DNA from: Chitinophagaceae bacterium
GTDB lineage: Bacteria; Bacteroidota; Bacteroidia; Chitinophagales; Chitinophagaceae
NCBI GenBank assembly: GCA_025362915.1
Contig: JANYEU010000137.1
Coordinates: 1-5,614 of the forward strand
DNA length: 5,614 nucleotides
Direction: 5' to 3'
Shown here: in pieces, positions 5,331-5,614 of the stretch
Position numbering within the stretch: the stretch's first letter is position 1
Layout: every line of letters begins with the position of its first letter
Made by a program: the position numbers and the translations under genes
Notes under the pieces: model-generated
Seen by the model: the letters and a program-made list of their open reading frames with translations, nothing else
Told to the model about the DNA's origin: nothing
Database searches by the model: none

Positions 5331-5614
5331 GGAAGCATTGCGCTTCGTACGCACAAAGTTGCGGGAAGTTGCTGGAATCAGGCAACCTCAGTTCAATTTT
5401 TTATGCACATTGTTCGAGCTGTTCTGGACAATGCCGCACCGTGTGAATTTCTTGATGATGGGTCGTTATGGCGCTTTGAACGAAAAGACGTGTCGATTGC
5501 AGTTTGGCAGGGGCTTTGACTTTGCCTCCCTTTTTTTTGGGATGCTGGGCGATAGGAAGGGTACTGAAATGCTGGCCGTCTTTGATCCGAGCTTCATGCG
5601 CAAGATCGGCAAAC
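5308..5614 (+). CDS. DDE-type transposase, IS4/IS701-like, N-terminal part (runs off the window)
   Basis: This frame is open from 5281 to the right edge and gives 102 residues from a GTG at 5308, the only plausible start, since the frame has a TAA at 5278 and no ATG before residue 42. The protein resembles the N-termini of Bacteroidota DDE transposases that read like '..FLMMGRYG....R.QF...FDF.. ..FDPS..RKIGK': here TMPHRVNFLMMGRYGALNEK at 41-60, FGRGFDFASLFF at 66-77, and AVFDPSFMRKIGK at 90-102, where D93 is the likely first acidic catalytic residue. The family call is from memory of such sequences. Base composition is near 50% G+C versus about 40% in the housekeeping genes, consistent with acquired DNA. 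Whether the gene is intact cannot be judged; a run of eight T at 5531-5538 is a possible slip site. Confidence 0.75.
   Translation, partial: MNTTSPFSEALRFVRTKLREVAGIRQPQFNFLCTLFELFWTMPHRVNFLMMGRYGALNEKTCRLQFGRGFDFASLFFGMLGDRKGTEMLAVFDPSFMRKIGK

Noticed and set aside
5304..5519. 71-codon ATG-initiated plus-strand frame
   Set aside because: It overlaps the transposase frame out of register, ends inside it, and has no recognisable features; kept only as a possible decoy start.

Overview
The window looks like a piece of a Bacteroidota chromosome, possibly Chitinophagia/Sphingobacteriia-like (the class is a guess). The evidence is AT-rich housekeeping DNA, no strong Shine-Dalgarno sequences, and TAnnTTTG-type -7 boxes just ahead of the genes. 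It holds five complete genes and one gene cut by the right edge. Three genes lie on the minus strand: a YghO-like GNAT-fold acyltransferase (43-1227), a YajQ/DUF520 nucleotide-binding protein (1441-1932) and a CPBP membrane protease (2009-2920). Diverging from the protease on the plus strand are peptidase T (2960-4207) and a YggS/PLPBP pyridoxal-phosphate homeostasis protein (4289-4948). From 5308 a GC-richer reading frame with a GTG start encodes the N-terminus of a DDE transposase that runs off the window.

The five complete genes show no obvious shared pathway. They are conserved single-gene functions (peptide turnover, PLP homeostasis, a putative nucleotide-binding protein, membrane proteolysis, acyl transfer). 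The 39-nt gap between the protease and pepT carries a plausible pair of face-to-face promoters. pepT and yggS may be co-transcribed. Three minus-strand genes have in-frame codons upstream of the ATG, but in two of them the extra TTG is part of the -7 promoter box, so the ATG starts were chosen.

The most interesting material is between the genes. Gaps 1-42, 1261-1444 and 4205-4287 are built from strict 7-nt units with an NNAGTNN-like core. The second and third form imperfect inverted repeats in which sense heptads are followed by antisense heptads, and the first contains a perfect 22-nt palindrome at the window edge. All three abut the stop codon of the preceding gene, and in two the TAG stop is itself in heptad register. 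Downstream of yggS (about 5024-5126) is a different element: dyads with an 8-bp stem and 3-nt loop whose centres repeat every 21-22 nt (5033, 5054, 5076, 5098, 5119), decaying rightward. It is followed by an AT-rich stretch and then the insertion sequence. No RNA gene, CRISPR array or defence-like operon is visible.
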